Of a stretch of 64,000 nucleotides of DNA, positions 37,441 through 47,815 are shown one piece after another. The DNA comes from Enoplosus armatus (Eukaryota; Chordata; Actinopteri; Centrarchiformes; Enoplosidae), in contig NC_092203.1 in the NCBI RefSeq assembly GCF_043641665.1, positions 8,657,067 through 8,721,066 on the forward strand. The letters run 5' to 3'. The position numbers and the translations under genes are program-made. The stretch's first letter is position 1. Each line of letters opens with the position of its first letter. Below the pieces are notes generated by a model that worked only from the letters and a program-made list of their open reading frames with translations, searched no databases and was not told where the DNA came from.

Positions 37441-37989
37441 GAGGCAAACTAGGGACTTAAAGTCAGGATATGTCAGCCTCTGCTGCTTCAGTGTGTTATT
37501 TTTTGATCTTATGAGTCCTCCGATGTAATGAAAAAAAGCTGCCCTTACACTGTGTAACTCTGTTAAGCTGGACTGTCCCTTTAAAAGATAAATATATCGT
37601 GCTCCATCCTCCAGCCATGACTATTTTTTCCTAGTTTTTAATTATTGTTTTTTTTTCTCTCTATACCCTTTAACCCTCCATGTGTATCCATCCAGTCTGC
37701 CAGCCAGCCAGGGCGCTCGGAGGCCTACCTACCAGATATCCGTGCCAGCCTCCCCCTGGCCCTCCCCTGCTATCAACCAGCAGCAGGGGTGGAGAGGCCA
37801 GACTGAAGAGCCCACTCAGCCTGCCCAGTGATTGCCTCAGTCTATCATCAGCCAGAAGATTTCTATTATTGCAGATGGATGATTGGTCTGGCTAGCTGCC
37901 GGCCTGGCAAAGCAAGCTCATTTTAGAGCAGTTTGAAGTGCGAGCCCCACTGTACTGAGGCAAACGGGAGGGGGACGACGAATCGAAAA

Positions 37990-38275
37990 AGGGGGATTTG
38001 GTGATTTGGTGTTGAAATAATGGAGCAGAAATGGTCGTAATGACAAGGCATGCTGACGCTGGGAGCATTATGCACAGAGGATGAGGTTGTTAATGTGGAC
38101 TGCCTCTATTTCCAACAGCAATTTAAACGCTAATGGGGAGCGCTTTTCTGCTAAATAAATAGACGCCCCGCTCTTAGAACAAGGAGTTTGTTTACTGTTT
38201 GTATGGTGAGGCTGGATCAACCCAAAACTCCATGACGAATTCATTGCGTCTGGGTGAGCGTTGTGCTTTCCTCAT
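37990..38275. promoter_or_regulatory. Candidate conserved non-coding block
   Basis: AGCATTATGCACAGAGG, AGCAATTTAAACGCTAATGG, GCTAAATAAATAGACGCC and TTTGTTTACTGTTTG (forkhead-type TGTTTAC) form a complex, repeat-free stretch. Confidence 0.32.
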
Positions 38276-39724
38276 CATTCAGTAAGACATCAGAACGGCT
38301 TTCTCATAGGATGAAAGGTGCTTTAATGCAATGAGTTTATGCAGTTGGAGAAATGAGCCTTGACCTGATGAACAGCACCAAAAAATATCCCCCATTTTGG
38401 GCTCCTTGTGTCTATCTTGTTGGAGAATAACATCATTTTCTCCATGCCTGTGCAAAGAGTTATCTTTAGCAGTAAACACCCAAATGCACCATTCACCCCC
38501 TCTTTGCTGCATCACACAAAAGACTCAGTATTCACCAAACAGCCGAAGGGTTATTATTCAAATGCAACCTCACAATCATATGACTGTCATATGTCTACGA
38601 CCCCCCCCCTTTCCTCCATGTTGTTGTTCTGCAGCATATCAAATTACCACAACACATTTCAACTATGAATATGACTATTTAAAGCACTTCATGGTCCAAC
38701 TTAGCAGCATTGGCTTGACTTTACTGCCTGACCTGGGGTCAGTTTGCTCTGTTGTTGAAGCGCTGGACTCTGCGACCTGCAACCTGAATCGATAGTCTTA
38801 AGGGAATTTAAAGTATCTGACTACATGGCCTCTGCACTTGAGAGATTGGAGAAGTACAGAGGAAATGCAACCCTACATGTTTTTTTTATACAGTATTGAT
38901 CTCTACATCCAGAGCTTTAAAATAGTGTATTACAAAACAAGGGTAAATTTATGATGCTCTTTTGTAAAGAGCTCTCCTGTAAGGCTAAAGAGCTTTGATT
39001 ACAAGCACAAAATCAAACATGTGGATGGTCTAAAACACTGCTGTCGCTGTGTAAGAGAGATCGCTTCATTTTTATAGGTTAATATTTTATTTTGGGCCAA
39101 AACCTGGACATGTATGATCATCTGTGAGCCAACTATGACTTTACTCTTTGCTTCCTTTCCCTCTGACTTTCTTTCGTCTCATCTGTTTTCGCTGCTAAGG
39201 CGCTTTGAACCTCAGAGCATCGGTGGCTCTGTGGCTGCTGCTGTCACCTGCTAATGTCACCGGTAATGATGTGAGGCTGGTTTTCCTTGAACCGGCGTCA
39301 CGGAGCCAGGACTCAATCATTTCACTTAAGCAAAACAAAGTGCGACAGCGACAACTGTGAACCAGCCCAGAGAGAGAAGCTGCGTCGCTTTCGTCTGCAA
39401 ATCATTTCGCTAACACCTTTGAAGTGGTGACATGCCTCTGGAAAATGTAGAGAGAAGCTCCCGGTTTGTGGGATGAAAGGGGAGTCAGCTACTTGTCAAC
39501 TTTTGACCTCTATATGGGAGAGATCAGTTGGGGTTTGGGCCAGCTGCTGCTCCAGACGCTGCTGCAGTGTTTGATAAACGACAGTGAGAGTTTTCTCCTA
39601 CCTTATTGAATCGAGCTGAAATACAGAAAGGAGTAAAGTTACTGAGTTAAAATGAACTCAAATGAACTGAACTAAACTCAAACAGAACTGAATCACAGAA
39701 CAAAATCAATTTACTGGGAAATTA

Positions 39725-39850
39725 GTTCATCTCTGCTGGGTCACGGGGGTTTGGCTATACAGCAGCAACCAGGAAGGGTTTGTCTTGCTCAAGGACACTG
39801 CAGCCAAGTGGATTAAGGGTACATGGACCCAGCTCCTTCATGTAAAGGAG
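39725..39850. mobile_element. Possible repeat fragment containing CTTGCTCAAGGACAC
   Basis: TGTCTTGCTCAAGGACACTG is a motif typical of a widespread teleost interspersed repeat that also yields spurious ORFs. Boundaries are not visible. Confidence 0.3.
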
Positions 39851-40479
39851 AGTTGGCCCTGCATCTCCTTGACGAGATCTAACCCTGGTTGACCCCTGAC
39901 AGCTGTCAGCACCGGTCAGTACGGACAGCAGCTCATCTGAAGTGGGCTTCATTGAAGTGCAGGGGTCAAGATGTGCTGAAGCGCTAATCTGCAGATCTAT
40001 AGCAAATGTTATCAACCACCGCGTTTTTTGAATAATGCTAATAAAGGCTCCAAAGGTCACACCCCCACACAGCTCCTTTTAGCTTTTACTAGCAACATTT
40101 CAAAACAACACAGGCAAAAGAAAGGGAAAATGTGATGTTAGTCTTGTAAGTAGGTATGCCAGATTTAGGTTGATGTTGAGCCAAAATATTCTGGTTACCT
40201 GGCACATGACAAATATGCATGAAGAATTTTGGCATGTAGCTTTACAACCATGAAGATAGGCCTAAAACCAGGAAAAACAATCCAATGCGTTACCATTACA
40301 AGCAGCAGGACATGGCCACAGCACAAGTTGCACTGTTAAATTTTCACTCCTGACAGACTAAGAGTAACATTTAGCATTTGCATAGATTCCCTGTGAGGAT
40401 TGTTTTCCAGCACACCACCCTCCTCATTGAGTTCAGCTTCAAACCTGTGAATCTAGTGCGCGCTAAGCCCTTACACTGA

Positions 40480-40770
40480 TCGCTGATGCGGTGGGCGTGC
40501 TGTCAATATTGGCCCATTCACTGTGAGTGAGCAAATCTCCCCTTGACATGGCCAGCCATGCGAGTAATAGCTAGGATTAAGATAGGAAGGTACACACATG
40601 AATATACAAAACGCAGTATGGCGCAGGCGGATCTGAGGCGGCTGCCGGGGGAAATTACCAAGGCCTCAGATGTGCGGCGTGCATAGAAAGAAGATTGACT
40701 CGAGCTCGGACATGAAAAGACTCATTCATTGTCGGTGACCCTGATGACGAATGACGCTTTTACATTTGAA
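40480..40770. promoter_or_regulatory. Candidate conserved non-coding block
   Basis: GTCAATATTGGCCCATTCAC, AATCTCCCCTTGACATGGCC, GCGAGTAATAGCTAGGATTA and GGCGGATCTGAGGCGGCTGC; complex with no low-complexity DNA. Confidence 0.3.
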
Positions 40771-41724
40771 GCCATTGTGAATCTATCAAGGTAATTTGAA
40801 CTGTTGTGCAGCTTCATGTGAACAAAGTATGAAAGGATAGAAAATCACGCAGCTTGATTATGTGTTTCTGTGACACAGAGAGAGTCGGCGTGTGCACCCG
40901 TAGGTGCTGAGCTCAGATAATATAAGTGTCTTCTTTTGCTGCAAACAAGGTCAGCCGCTTAGCTATATCTACTGTTGCCATAGCTCCCTATAGAAGAGGT
41001 GTGTTATTCCTGACCTCACGGCTTCCGTTTTATGCCAAGTCACCTCCTGAAACACACATCGTCACACACAAAGTGCTGCACATTCTCCCACAGGAGAGAT
41101 GTCTCGTTGTTTTGTGGAGAATTCATGTCTATTTTGCTGCTTGCACTCTCCAGAACACTGTGAATTACAACTGTAGCTTCCCAATAACACATCAAATGCA
41201 TCATTAAGTAATGAGTTGATGTCAACTGACAGAAAAATATTGGCATTTATATACATTCACAAGTGGATTTTGCACATCAGAGATGTGAACTAGCAGAGAA
41301 AAGTGGACATTAGTACACCAGCAGCAGCAGCCCTGTCTGGTGGGTGCTGTATTGGGGTTAATTTTGCACAGTTTAGTTTGTTCTTTCTTTATTTTCCTTG
41401 GCAGTTTTGATTTGTTTCTCATGTCAACATAGCATGGGATCTCCCTGACATCCAATTTAAGCTTCAACAACTGCTAATTAAAGATTCGGCAACAGAGTAA
41501 TCTGACTTCTACTCATTTTCTTCATCTGGTCTCATTTTACTCCCAGTTGTCTCTGACCATGGAGGAGTCACAACGCAAACACTGTGGCCCACGTGATAGG
41601 AGATATAGTGGGGGTTGTATAGACACATGCAAAGACATGCAGACCCTGACACAAACACAAAAAAAAGCTCCAAAAAACCAACCCATAGTTCCATTTCCCT
41701 CATCCTACCATATCATTTTCTGCG

Positions 41725-42200
41725 TCGTGGACTAAATATGTGAGTGAACTCGCTCAGTAATTGGACGCCTGACACGGGGCATTGTCCTTTGGCATAATGT
41801 GACAAGCTCTTACAAAACGTCGTCTTCGGTGGCCTTCAGAAGAGGCCGAGGCCAGACGGAGACACAACTAAATGGAGGAGCGAATCATAACCCACATTTT
41901 CAGCCGACAATGATGTGACGTTCCCTAACAGGCGGGAGGGGAGATAGAGGGTGAAAAGGAGAGCGGCTCCGCGAAAACTGACAGGGATTAGTCGCTATTT
42001 GTTTCACTTTTTGACTACTCCTCCCTGCCTGCTTGCAGGAGTGTGTGTGTGCAAATGGGTATTTCCGTCTCCTACTCATCATCGCCTAATTGGCACTTAA
42101 CAGCTGCCCCTCATGGCCTCCTCACTGGCTGTGTTTCCGCTCGCTCTTCCCAGCGTAGGAAGCAGCAGCGCCGCATCAAACATCACCCAGCTGAGAGGGC
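41725..42200. promoter_or_regulatory. Candidate conserved non-coding block
   Basis: GCTCAGTAATTGGACGCC, GCGAATCATAACCCACATTT, GGGATTAGTCGC and TCGCCTAATTGGCACTTAAC. The last lies 4.5 kb upstream of the klf7 start. A short GTGTGTGTG break occurs near 42045. Confidence 0.3.
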
Positions 42201-42249
42201 ACTTTCTCCTGCACCCTTTACTCCCTTCACTCCCCCCGCCCCTTCTCCA

Positions 42250-42276
42250 TTCCCTTCCCTTCCCTTCCCTTCCCTT
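42250..42276. repeat. (TTCCC)5 pentanucleotide repeat
   Basis: Five perfect TTCCC units within a CT-rich stretch (42215-42280). Confidence 0.93.
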
Positions 42277-43359
42277 GCAGCTATCTCGAAGCAGTTTGCA
42301 CCCCAGACAGCCCAGAGCGCTCATTATCGCTTTTCTCAGTCGGCCTGTCGCTCTGAAATCCACCCCTCCTCCCCGCTACTCGTTGCCCACCTCCACCTCC
42401 ATCTTCTCCCCTGGCTCTTCCCCTACGGAGGAGCTGCATGAAGAAGACGTCAGGATATTGAAGATGTTCTGCATCCAGGCTCAGAGCCAAAAGAGACTGT
42501 GCATACGGCAGACATATGGCCACGTTTTCAAAATCTTATCTTTATTTAACCAGGCCCATCAATCATGAGCAAATTTCCCATTCTGTGCTTATGGCCGGGC
42601 AAAAAGTCATGTTTGAGCACAGATGTTGGTGGAAAATTTGTGTATTTTTATTTTCTATAAACATAAAGGTTATCATAATACTCCACTGAGGCAATTTGAA
42701 CAGGAAGAAAAAGCGCCATATTTGTGTAAATGTGATGTTCAAACACATCAGGGCATGTGGATGTCATATTACACCAAATGAGGCAAAATGAAGCAAAGCA
42801 AAGCACTGACACTCAAGGTCCCTCGGTTGCAGGAGACTAATGGATAGAGAGGCGAGCTGGGGAGTGTGTTGTGCAAACATCAGGTGCTATTTTCAATGCA
42901 AATCGACTTGTTTTTGGTAGCTCATTTATATTGCGTGAGAGCAGAATTATCTTCTATTCTTCTTACAAGTGAAACTGCTTTGGAAAACAGGAAATAATCC
43001 CAGAATTGTCCATTTTTACCAAGACACCAAGCAAATAAAACTCTCTTAAAAACTCCCCACACGCTCAGCAGAACTTCCGAGGACAAGGTTTTGAAAAATA
43101 GGAAAGCAAAGTGATATTACAATCGAATGCCGTTACAAAGTTTTAACCCTGCCAATGTCAGCTAACCATATTAGCATTCCCACATGGGGGAAGGCTGTGA
43201 GTTGGAATAGAAATGGGCTGGTTCAGTGAGCAGGGGGAGTCGAGGTCCCATTCGTCTTGTCCTGTTTAAATACACTAGTTAACTCCAGCCAACAGGGAAG
43301 CCATTCAGCAAAAGGCCAAGGGCATCTGTCATGTGTTCAGCACATTGATATTGTCCCCT

Positions 43360-43510
43360 TCCATCTCCCTCTCTCCCCCTCTCTCCCTCTCTTTTCCTCT
43401 GTCATTTCCCCTCGCTTTGTTTATCTCTGCCGCTCACCGTCACTCTCCCGCTTTTCCTCCTTCTCCCTCTGTCTCCCTCTGCCTCTCTCCCACCACCTCT
43501 CCTCCTCTTT
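43360..43510. repeat. CT/CCCTCT-rich low-complexity tract
   Basis: CTCCCTCTCTCCCC, CTCTCCCTCTCTTTTCC and CTCCCTCTGTCTCCCTCTGCC words; no gene seen. Confidence 0.8.
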
Positions 43511-43514
43511 TGAT

Positions 43515-43725
43515 GAAAGGAGTGAATATGCAGGGAACTGACATGATTAGCAGCCTCATATCCCCATGATGGATGGCGCCTGCTCCATTATTAATATAGT
43601 AAAAGCACCAACTGCCAGGTAAGAGCAATGTCAGCATCCACAATATAACGCTGTGTGCCCACGGATAATGGTGAGCACTTATTTTTATCTATGATATGCA
43701 TGGGCTTCGGGCCGAGGAAGAGGAG
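43515..43725. promoter_or_regulatory. Candidate conserved non-coding block 3 kb upstream of klf7
   Basis: GAATATGCAGGGAACTGACA, GCTCCATTATTAATATAG, CACGGATAATGGTGAGC and CTATGATATGCATGGGC; repeat-free, sandwiched between a CT-rich tract and a probable repeat. Confidence 0.33.
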
Positions 43726-43799
43726 GAGGAGGAGGGTACGCGGCTGAGAACGGGCGCTTTCAGTTTTGCTAATTTCCGGTGATGGCAGCGGACTGGTAC

Positions 43800-43965
43800 A
43801 CTGCAAAACAAACTATTTCAGCAACTCGAAGAGTCAAGTGAGAAATAACTGCATTTCTTCCAGTGCAGTTTCACCAGTTTCAGGGATTTCCTTGAAACAA
43901 GCGTCGTCTCTCAGACAGGCTGATAAAATAAAAAGGAAGATTAATTTAAACAGGAAGATTATGGC
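43800..43965 (+). mobile_element. Possible degenerate AAACAAG-rich dispersed repeat, copy 1
   Basis: It begins CACTGCAAAACAAACTATTT, and contains AGAAATAACTGCATTTCTTC, AGTTTCACCAGTTTCAGGG and CCTTGAAACAAGCGTCG. This resembles a widespread fish repeat of CACTGCAAAAA...AACAAG type. Divergence is high. Confidence 0.3.
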
Positions 43966-45202
43966 ACAAAATGAAAAAAGTACAATATTGCTACATAGGA
44001 ACATATAAAGTGTCATAAACTCAGGAATAAAGTTCGGAGTGACCCTAATAATATTTAGTGTACGTGATATTTTATCTCTTGCACAGTATTCCTTCAATTA
44101 GATGTGTATGATTTATAGTTTTGCTGTAACATTTAGAAGCTGCTGCAAACATTTATACTGTAAGTTATGTTTGTAGGCTATTCGGTTATATTTATGTATA
44201 ATGATGCAGCTTTATATGTTGAGAAATATAAGAATTTTAAGACTCTTAATATCAGGCTTTAAAAGTAGAAATCCGTTTATGATTTCTGTACGGTGGACTG
44301 TGGTGAAACACAGAAATATGTACATATACTCTTCTTTCTCTGCTGTTGACAAACTATAAGACTTTCATTTATTCCCATACAACAATAACAAAACAACTAA
44401 CATCGAGAACACAGAGGTCATGCCTTGAGGAAGACATCCTACAAATAAAGACACGTTGCACATGATGAGGCTCATTTTAAATTCTTAATGAAAATGTCAT
44501 ATTTCTCTGCCAGGATTATATTCCTGGCATTGCAAGGAAGGTTTTGAAAGAGCGTCTAGCGAGATAACATGTAGCTTTTGTTGTCCAACCTCAAACCTAC
44601 AGGAAACCCTCGTGGACGAAGCCAACTTCATCTTCAGTGTTATAACTCCTGGTACTCTGTCGTGACGTTCACGTGCACATGAGCAAAAATCAGCCACCGC
44701 TTACCAAAATTGACTTTGTCACGTGGATCAATTTTGGACACATTTATTAGTGTTAGACGACTGGGTTTAACTGGTTTCAATTAGCAGAGAGTTTAACCAT
44801 TTCTCACTCGCTGTTGGCTCAAAGAATAGAGCCACATAAACAATGCATAAAAATAACAGGAATTATCTGTTAAATATTTTACACTTCACTCAGCCGTGTG
44901 GAGATCGGTTAAAGAGGACGCAGACGAGCTAGATTGTTGTTTTCTTTCTGTCAGTTGACAGACCTCTGCTACGCACATGGCAGCTGTTGATGTTTGCATT
45001 TATGTCTCTGTCATGTGTTTTCCTTCTGTCACACGTCTCTGTAGTCTGTCTATTCCTGCTGGAGACACAGATAGTGAAATACAGAGTGTGGTGCTGGATT
45101 ATGGGGAAGAAGTGAGGGATAGATGGAGAGTGGCAGAAAGAGAGGAAGGGTATCAGACTGGAAGAAAGATGAGAATAAAAGAGGATAAAAAAATAGAAAA
45201 CC

Positions 45203-45226
45203 AGAGAGAGAGAGAGAGAGAGAGAG
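45203..45226. repeat. (AG)12 microsatellite
   Basis: Perfect array in a 150-bp purine-rich region (45100-45265). Confidence 0.95.
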
Positions 45227-45415
45227 GCAGGAACAAGAAGCAGCAGAAGGAGAGAGAGACAGAGTGAGTTGTGTCAAATGGATAAATGTCAGCGGGAGCT
45301 TCATCGTCCGTCTGAGCCCAGCTCTCCCTCCCAAAATGCCATGTGTAAATCGCGTAGCCGGGGCCCTCGGCCAGCCTTCCCCGAGCACTGTAATGAGATT
45401 ACAGACCTCTACAAC

Positions 45416-45417
<2 letters not shown>

Positions 45418-45449
<32 letters not shown>
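45418..45449. repeat. (TG)16 upstream of the klf7 promoter
   Basis: Perfect array facing the CA array at 45588, with a 138-bp spacer. Confidence 0.97.
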
Positions 45450-45451
<2 letters not shown>

Positions 45452-45585
45452 ACAGAGAGAGAATACTATTGAGCCTGCGTGGAAGTGTACAATTTTGATG
45501 GCTTACACGGGGCGAGCGAATAAGCGGCATTACTCACACCACCAAACAAGACGTATCGAGGAAGATTTGGCTACTTATTTATCAT

Positions 45586-45587
<2 letters not shown>

Positions 45588-45621
<34 letters not shown>
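45588..45621. repeat. (CA)17 upstream of the klf7 promoter
   Basis: Perfect array, the inverse complement of 45418-45449. Confidence 0.97.
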
Positions 45622-45622
<1 letters not shown>

Positions 45623-46398
45623 TGGACTTTTTTTCACCCCTCTTTACTTACAGCAGCATAAAAGAAGTGCTGATTTTTATCAGTGTGGGTCAGTATAACA
45701 AGCCTCTTGCTGCCTCTCTATTTCATATAACTTTTAACCTCAGTGAACAACTTGAGGGGGAGTCTACCCTGACATTAAAAATATGTAGTAAACACACTAA
45801 ATCTTCATTATAGAAAGTGCACACACACACACATATTTAACCACACAGGAACACTGCAACAGCATTATGGTGATATTACAGGAGATTAAAATACCATTAA
45901 GTATGACACGTTTACTATAAACTCATTATTAAAGCATATTGTGAGTCCCAATACAGGAATATATTTTTCCTGTAGTCTAATGCCTCATGCTGCATCTCAT
46001 TATGATTAAATATTTACACTGTGGAACAATATAGCAGCCGATTAATTCTGTTTCCAGCTCCTGTTTGTGAGCACATGATGTTTACACCACGGCTTTTCCT
46101 CTCAGACTAGCCTTTTAGACCTTCTTCCAAATCTAATATACCCATCCATAAATAGCTCACCTATCGAGCCCGTATTTGGCGTGAGTGACGTGGCACCGGA
46201 GCCAATCCAGCGCGCTCGATCTGCCTAGCCCCGCCTCTCCGCGCTCCGCCGCCGCTCAAATAACCCCCCAACCGCCCATTCGCCTTAAATGGACAAACTG
46301 GGGAGTTGATTGACAAACTAAACAACGCCCATTCGTTTACCAAGCCACTCCCCCCGTTTGGCTCCCTATCAGTGTCTAGTTTGGCAACACGGATACGC

Positions 46399-46446
46399 AT
46401 GGAGCCTCCATCACCTCCAGTCTCTTTTACGCACCGAGTCCGATAA
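46399..46446 (+). other. Candidate upstream ORF 1 in the klf7 leader (15 codons plus stop)
   Basis: ATG at 46399 runs 15 sense codons to TAA at 46444-46446. The stop overlaps the start of the next uORF as TAATG. It is a real uORF only if transcription starts upstream of 46399, which is unknown. Confidence 0.35.
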
Positions 46447-46505
46447 TGCGCGCAGGTACAGGGACCCTAATCGCCACATTTCCCGCCGCTACACTGAGCA
46501 ATTAA
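46446..46505 (+). other. Candidate upstream ORF 2 in the klf7 leader (19 codons plus stop)
   Basis: ATG at 46446 shares its A with the stop of the preceding uORF and runs 19 sense codons to TAA at 46503-46505. It ends 110 bp before the klf7 ATG. Its start context is moderate (T at -3, C at +4). Confidence 0.35.
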
Positions 46506-46514
46506 CCTCCTCTT

Positions 46515-46551
46515 ATGGACTAATATGAAAGAAGTGGATGTAGAGGTCTGA
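46515..46551 (+). other. Minimal uORFs just upstream of the klf7 ATG
   Basis: ATG-GAC-TAA (46515-46523), an 8-codon ORF from ATG 46525 to TGA 46549-46551, and an ATG-TAG start-stop (46538-46543) lie 65-100 bp before the main start. They are close enough to the coding start to be in the leader for most plausible transcription start sites. Any translational effect is inference. Confidence 0.4.
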
Positions 46552-46615
46552 CACAGCCAAGAAAGGAGGCATATTTCTTGTGGATCGTTCTTGTTTTCCA
46601 TCACCGAGCGTCAGC

Positions 46616-46717
46616 ATGGATGTCTTGGCGAACCACAGTATCTTTCAGGAACTTCAGCTCGTTCACGACACCGGCTACTTCTCTGCCATGCCCTCGCTGG
46701 AGGAAAACTGGCAGCAG
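46616..46717 (+). CDS. klf7: First coding exon of Kruppel-like factor 7 (partial CDS, codons 1-34)
   Basis: The exon encodes 34 residues starting [20 protein letters not shown] and ending SLEENWQQ, followed directly by a GTATGT splice donor in phase 0. From memory of the family, KLF6 and KLF7 share an N-terminal acidic activation segment of this form, and their first coding exon ends at the same WQQ. The LVHDTG wording fits KLF7 better than KLF6, which has IVHETG. KLF7 is a nuclear transcription factor that binds GC/CACCC boxes through three C-terminal C2H2 zinc fingers and acts in neuronal development; those fingers lie in later exons outside this window. The ATG has a good context (A at -3, G at +4) and is the first in-frame ATG after the in-frame TAG at 46541-46543 that is not itself followed at once by a stop. 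Which teleost paralogue this is (a or b) cannot be told from 34 residues. Confidence 0.88.
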
Positions 46718-46723
46718 GTATGT
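46718..46723 (+). other. klf7: Splice donor of klf7 coding exon 1
   Basis: CAG|GTATGT immediately follows codon 34 (CAG, Gln). It is close to the consensus MAG|GTRAGT, and its position and phase match the known KLF6/KLF7 exon-1 boundary. This supports the exon call independently of the protein similarity. Confidence 0.85.
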
Positions 46724-47209
46724 CTCAACTTTCAATACTAACCGGTGTGCATCCTTCATGACAGCGCTTCACGGTCCGCTCGCTGATGGGCTCACACGCG
46801 CCTGAGATGCAGGCTTCAACTTTTCCCCCAAGGCGAGCATGTGTGTAGTTCGGGGAGAAAACGAGGAGATGAAATGCTTTATATCACTCATATATCTGAC
46901 AATTCTCCGAGAGATGGCAAAGTGGATAAGATGCAAACGCACGCCGGCGCGTAATAAAGCTGTCAAATGCGATTTGGGAAGATGAAGATCCGGATCCCTT
47001 AATAGGGACTGAATTGGTCGTGAATAATAGATCTACATCCCTCAGATTACTGAGTTGTGAACCCCCCCTGAATGGAGAGAAGTCCCCTCTCTTATCCATA
47101 ATAGATACCCTAACATGTCTGGGTTTGTACCATCTTTAAATGCAGTGGTGAAAAAATGTGCGAAGGCAGTGCGGGAAAGAATAACTGTCATCTGCATGCC
47201 CACCCCCCC

Positions 47210-47210
<1 letters not shown>

Positions 47211-47240
<30 letters not shown>
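47211..47240. repeat. (AC)15 in klf7 intron 1
   Basis: Perfect array 0.5 kb after the exon, facing the GT array at 47427. Confidence 0.97.
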
Positions 47241-47242
<2 letters not shown>

Positions 47243-47423
47243 CCTCCATCCAAGTTGAGAGGATGAACATGGAGAGATGAGCACGGTGATCCACGCGGCC
47301 ACATGGTGATAGATGCGTGGGGAGACGCACCGGCACTTTACACGGCCATTACTGCTCTTACATCCCTCACACACATCACACGTCTCTTTTCTTTTACCAG
47401 CCAGAGTGGAGAGTGTATTATTA

Positions 47424-47426
<3 letters not shown>

Positions 47427-47464
<38 letters not shown>
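47427..47464. repeat. (GT)19 in klf7 intron 1
   Basis: Perfect array, the inverse complement of 47211-47240 with a 186-bp spacer. Confidence 0.97.
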
Positions 47465-47467
<3 letters not shown>

Positions 47468-47559
47468 GGCTGTCAGTGGCTTTTCTGGTGTGAAATTGCT
47501 TAAAATTGGTACTTTTTAAAGAATACATTTGAGTTTCTCAGCCTAATCCACCACCTTTT

Positions 47560-47815
47560 CTTCCATAATCTCATTTTACTTGCCCCTTTCATGCATATTA
47601 GCACCATCTTCTACTAAACAACCCTTCATTTTCTGTATCTAAGCCCACATAAGGGCCATGCAGCCGTCGGCCCACCTGCATTGCTGCTGCTGCTGCTGCT
47701 GGTGATGATGCTTTCCATGCTGCACTTGATTGACCGAGCAAAAAAAAAATCATTGCATGGAAATTTGATGCCGGTATTGTTCATGCAATAGGAGCTTCAG
47801 CTTTTTCCCCACTTC
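47560..47815. promoter_or_regulatory. Candidate intronic regulatory block near klf7 exon 1
   Basis: CATGCATATTAGCACC, CTTGATTGACCGAGC, TCATTGCATGGAAATTTGAT and TGTTCATGCAATAGGAGC surround the TGC repeat; 0.9-1.1 kb after the exon. Confidence 0.3.
47682..47701. repeat. (TGC)n trinucleotide repeat
   Basis: Six to seven TGC units running into GGTGATGATG, within a complex CNE-like block. Confidence 0.9.

Larger units (their letters stand above)
1..46159. other. Gene-free 5' flank of klf7 (intergenic)
   Basis: I found no recognisable coding exon, tRNA or rRNA in 46 kb. Open reading frames are short (at most about 160 codons), of biased composition (VCVCVC, THTHTH, SLSLSP) or explained by repeats, and do not look like known proteins. 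The region holds microsatellites, dispersed repeat fragments and complex low-repeat blocks that may be conserved regulatory elements. In mammals a large gene-poor interval separates KLF7 from its upstream neighbour CREB1. Small or lineage-specific exons and lncRNA exons could have been missed. Confidence 0.6.
43970..46159. other. Gene-free DNA just upstream of the klf7 promoter
   Basis: AT-rich to 44960, then a purine-rich run (45100-45265) and facing TG/CA arrays. No alternative first exon of klf7 was recognised, though one without coding sequence could not be seen. Confidence 0.4.
46160..46615 (+). promoter_or_regulatory. klf7: CpG-rich promoter and 5' leader of klf7
   Basis: This stretch directly precedes the klf7 start codon and holds roughly two dozen CpG dinucleotides within about 300 bp (46181-46480), unlike the CpG-poor flanks. 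Visible motifs are a CRE/ATF-like TGACGTGG at 46186-46193, a CCAAT box at 46202-46206, clustered CCGCC GC-box cores at 46230-46256, and an NRF1-like GCGCGCA near 46447. There is no convincing TATA box, as is usual for CpG-island promoters. The transcription start cannot be fixed from sequence, so the border between promoter and 5' UTR is unknown. Confidence 0.65.

Noticed and set aside
42043..42568. Overlapping 132- and 151-codon + ORFs rich in Pro, Ser and Leu
   Set aside because: They read through a CT-rich tract and TTCCC pentamers in two frames at once, as expected of low-complexity DNA.
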